Part shown: piece after piece, positions 63,144 through 64,000 of the stretch | Layout of the letters: each line of letters starts with the position of its first letter | Numbering within the stretch: position 1 is the stretch's first letter | Source: Rotaria macrura | Taxonomy: Eukaryota; Rotifera; Eurotatoria; Philodinida; Philodinidae | Assembly (NCBI GenBank): GCA_900239685.1 | Contig: OENT01000085.1 | Coordinates: 62,001 to 126,000 of the forward strand | Direction of reading: 5' to 3' | DNA: 64,000 nt | Position numbers and translations under genes: made by a program | The notes under the pieces: generated by a model | The model's input: the letters and a program-made list of their open reading frames with translations, nothing else | Databases searched by the model: none | Told to the model about the DNA's origin: nothing

Positions 63144-64000
63144 ATGACGACAAAAACAAATCCGCAAGCATTCTATTCATCAATGACTAATCATAATGAT
63201 GATCAACTATTTGCTAACGAAAAAATACAACGGTATGACGCAGATACCATAAAAAATCGTTATGGTGATAATTGGCGAAACTACGCATCAAATGTACGGG
63301 AGATAAAACAAGCAGACGGATCAATTGTACGAGGTAAATACATATTGTTCTTTCCTTTTTCTTTTCTACACATATTCAACCTGAAACTACGTATTGCTTT
63401 TCGTTTCGCTTGATATTTCATACTCAGAATATATCATTGAAGATCCAAGTCTACTTAAAGAAATAAAACCATCCGTAGATTCGACATCCTCAACAACAGG
63501 TTCTGAAGACGAACAACATCAATCATCAAAGTATAAATTTGCACAAATTAAAGCAAAGTTCGAACAAAAATCAACAAGAAACGTTATGGCATCACCATCA
63601 TCATCGTCCCTGACTAGTAGTAATACAACGACAGCATCAACCACGCATCGTAATTTGGAGAAGCAAGCAAATGAGTTACCTATGAAAACACGACAAGGTT
63701 CATTTGAACAATCAACCGTAAATCGAACACATCAGGATATGCCTCTTGCATCTCGAAACCCTGCAAGTTCAAGTCAAAATCTATCGAATACTCAACGATC
63801 GCAAACAGCAACAACAACAACAACAAATTCTTCGTTTCGACGTTTAAATTCAGCCGATGAAGCTGATGAAGAAGTTCAACGTATACATCGACAAGGTGAA
63901 GAATATCGACATCAACAAGATACATTAACTCCAATATCATCCGTACATGAAAATCAACGTAAAAAGAATGTTCAATATGAAATACTCGATGAAAATGGAA
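63144..64000 (+). CDS. Unidentified Ser/Thr/Gln-rich protein, 3' truncated by window end
   Basis: I do not recognise this protein. Exon 1 is 63144-63333 and exon 2 is 63428-64000, continuing past the right edge; 254 residues are visible. The conserved-looking part is at the N-terminus: RYDADTIKNRYGDNWRNYAS, then REIKQADGSIVRE across the splice junction, then YIIEDPSLLKEIKPS. The sequence KYKFAQIKAKFEQKSTRN follows. After that the sequence is low-complexity (Ser, Thr, Asn, Gln), with a short charged helix, DEADEEVQRIHRQGEEYRH. There is no signal peptide or membrane segment. The N-terminal block looks like a genuine conserved motif of a cytoplasmic, perhaps cytoskeletal, protein, but this is a guess. 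Confidence 0.7.

Noticed and set aside
1..64000. CRISPR arrays, operons, bacterial promoters, tRNA or rRNA genes
   Set aside because: The DNA is eukaryotic with spliced genes. I saw no regular spacer arrays, and no convincing tRNA arm-and-loop pattern or rRNA segment on reading; a covariance-model scan would be needed to exclude tRNAs fully.

Overview
The window is nuclear DNA of a small invertebrate: AT-rich, with genes split by many short (about 45-85 bp) GT-AG introns, gene-poor spacers, and animal-specific families on both strands. The mix of animal genes with short introns, foldback DNA elements, a hAT MITE and genes that may be lineage-specific fits a rotifer, probably bdelloid. That assignment is an inference, because no marker gene in the window settles it.

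Layout. 1-1181 (-): 5' part of a Shaker-type Kv channel, running off the left edge. 5814-7247 (+): PDZ plus Zasp-motif cytoskeletal protein without LIM domains. 8829-10510 (-): secreted protein of six EB-like cysteine modules, one per exon. 12.5-18.8 kb: a lineage-restricted 151-aa gene and its dead relative on either side of two foldback structures. 19.3-21.7 kb: a hAT MITE with an intact target-site duplication and a palindrome interrupted by a 125-base gap. 25442-34040 (+): a 16-exon EPB41L5/Yurt FERM protein. 34991-36391 (+): RAB3 with two interchangeable copies of its fifth coding exon. 37587-40033 (+): RNase H2 catalytic subunit. 41417-42889 (-): repeat-bearing, probably GPI-anchored protein. 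48811-50477 (+): cytochrome P450 with a broken splice donor. 51.2-52.8 kb: a second large foldback element. 53520-55333 (+): glycosyltransferase-like protein. 58294-61322 (+): TBPL1/TRF2. 62048-62753 (+): a mitochondrial small-ribosomal-subunit mS38-like protein. 63144-64000 (+): start of an unidentified low-complexity protein.

The genes do not form one pathway. Several are typical of polarised or excitable animal cells: the Kv channel and RAB3 (membrane excitability, regulated secretion), and EPB41L5 and the PDZ/ZM protein (cortical cytoskeleton). RNase H2A, TBPL1 and the mS38-like protein are housekeeping genes. The most interesting observations are the RAB3 exon pair, the PIP-box-like tail on RNase H2A, the one-base defect at the P450 donor site, and the pairing of a species-specific gene with its pseudogene around palindromic elements. 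Exon boundaries were read by eye from splice motifs and reading-frame continuity; for all complete multi-exon models except the P450, canonical junctions give a total length divisible by three.
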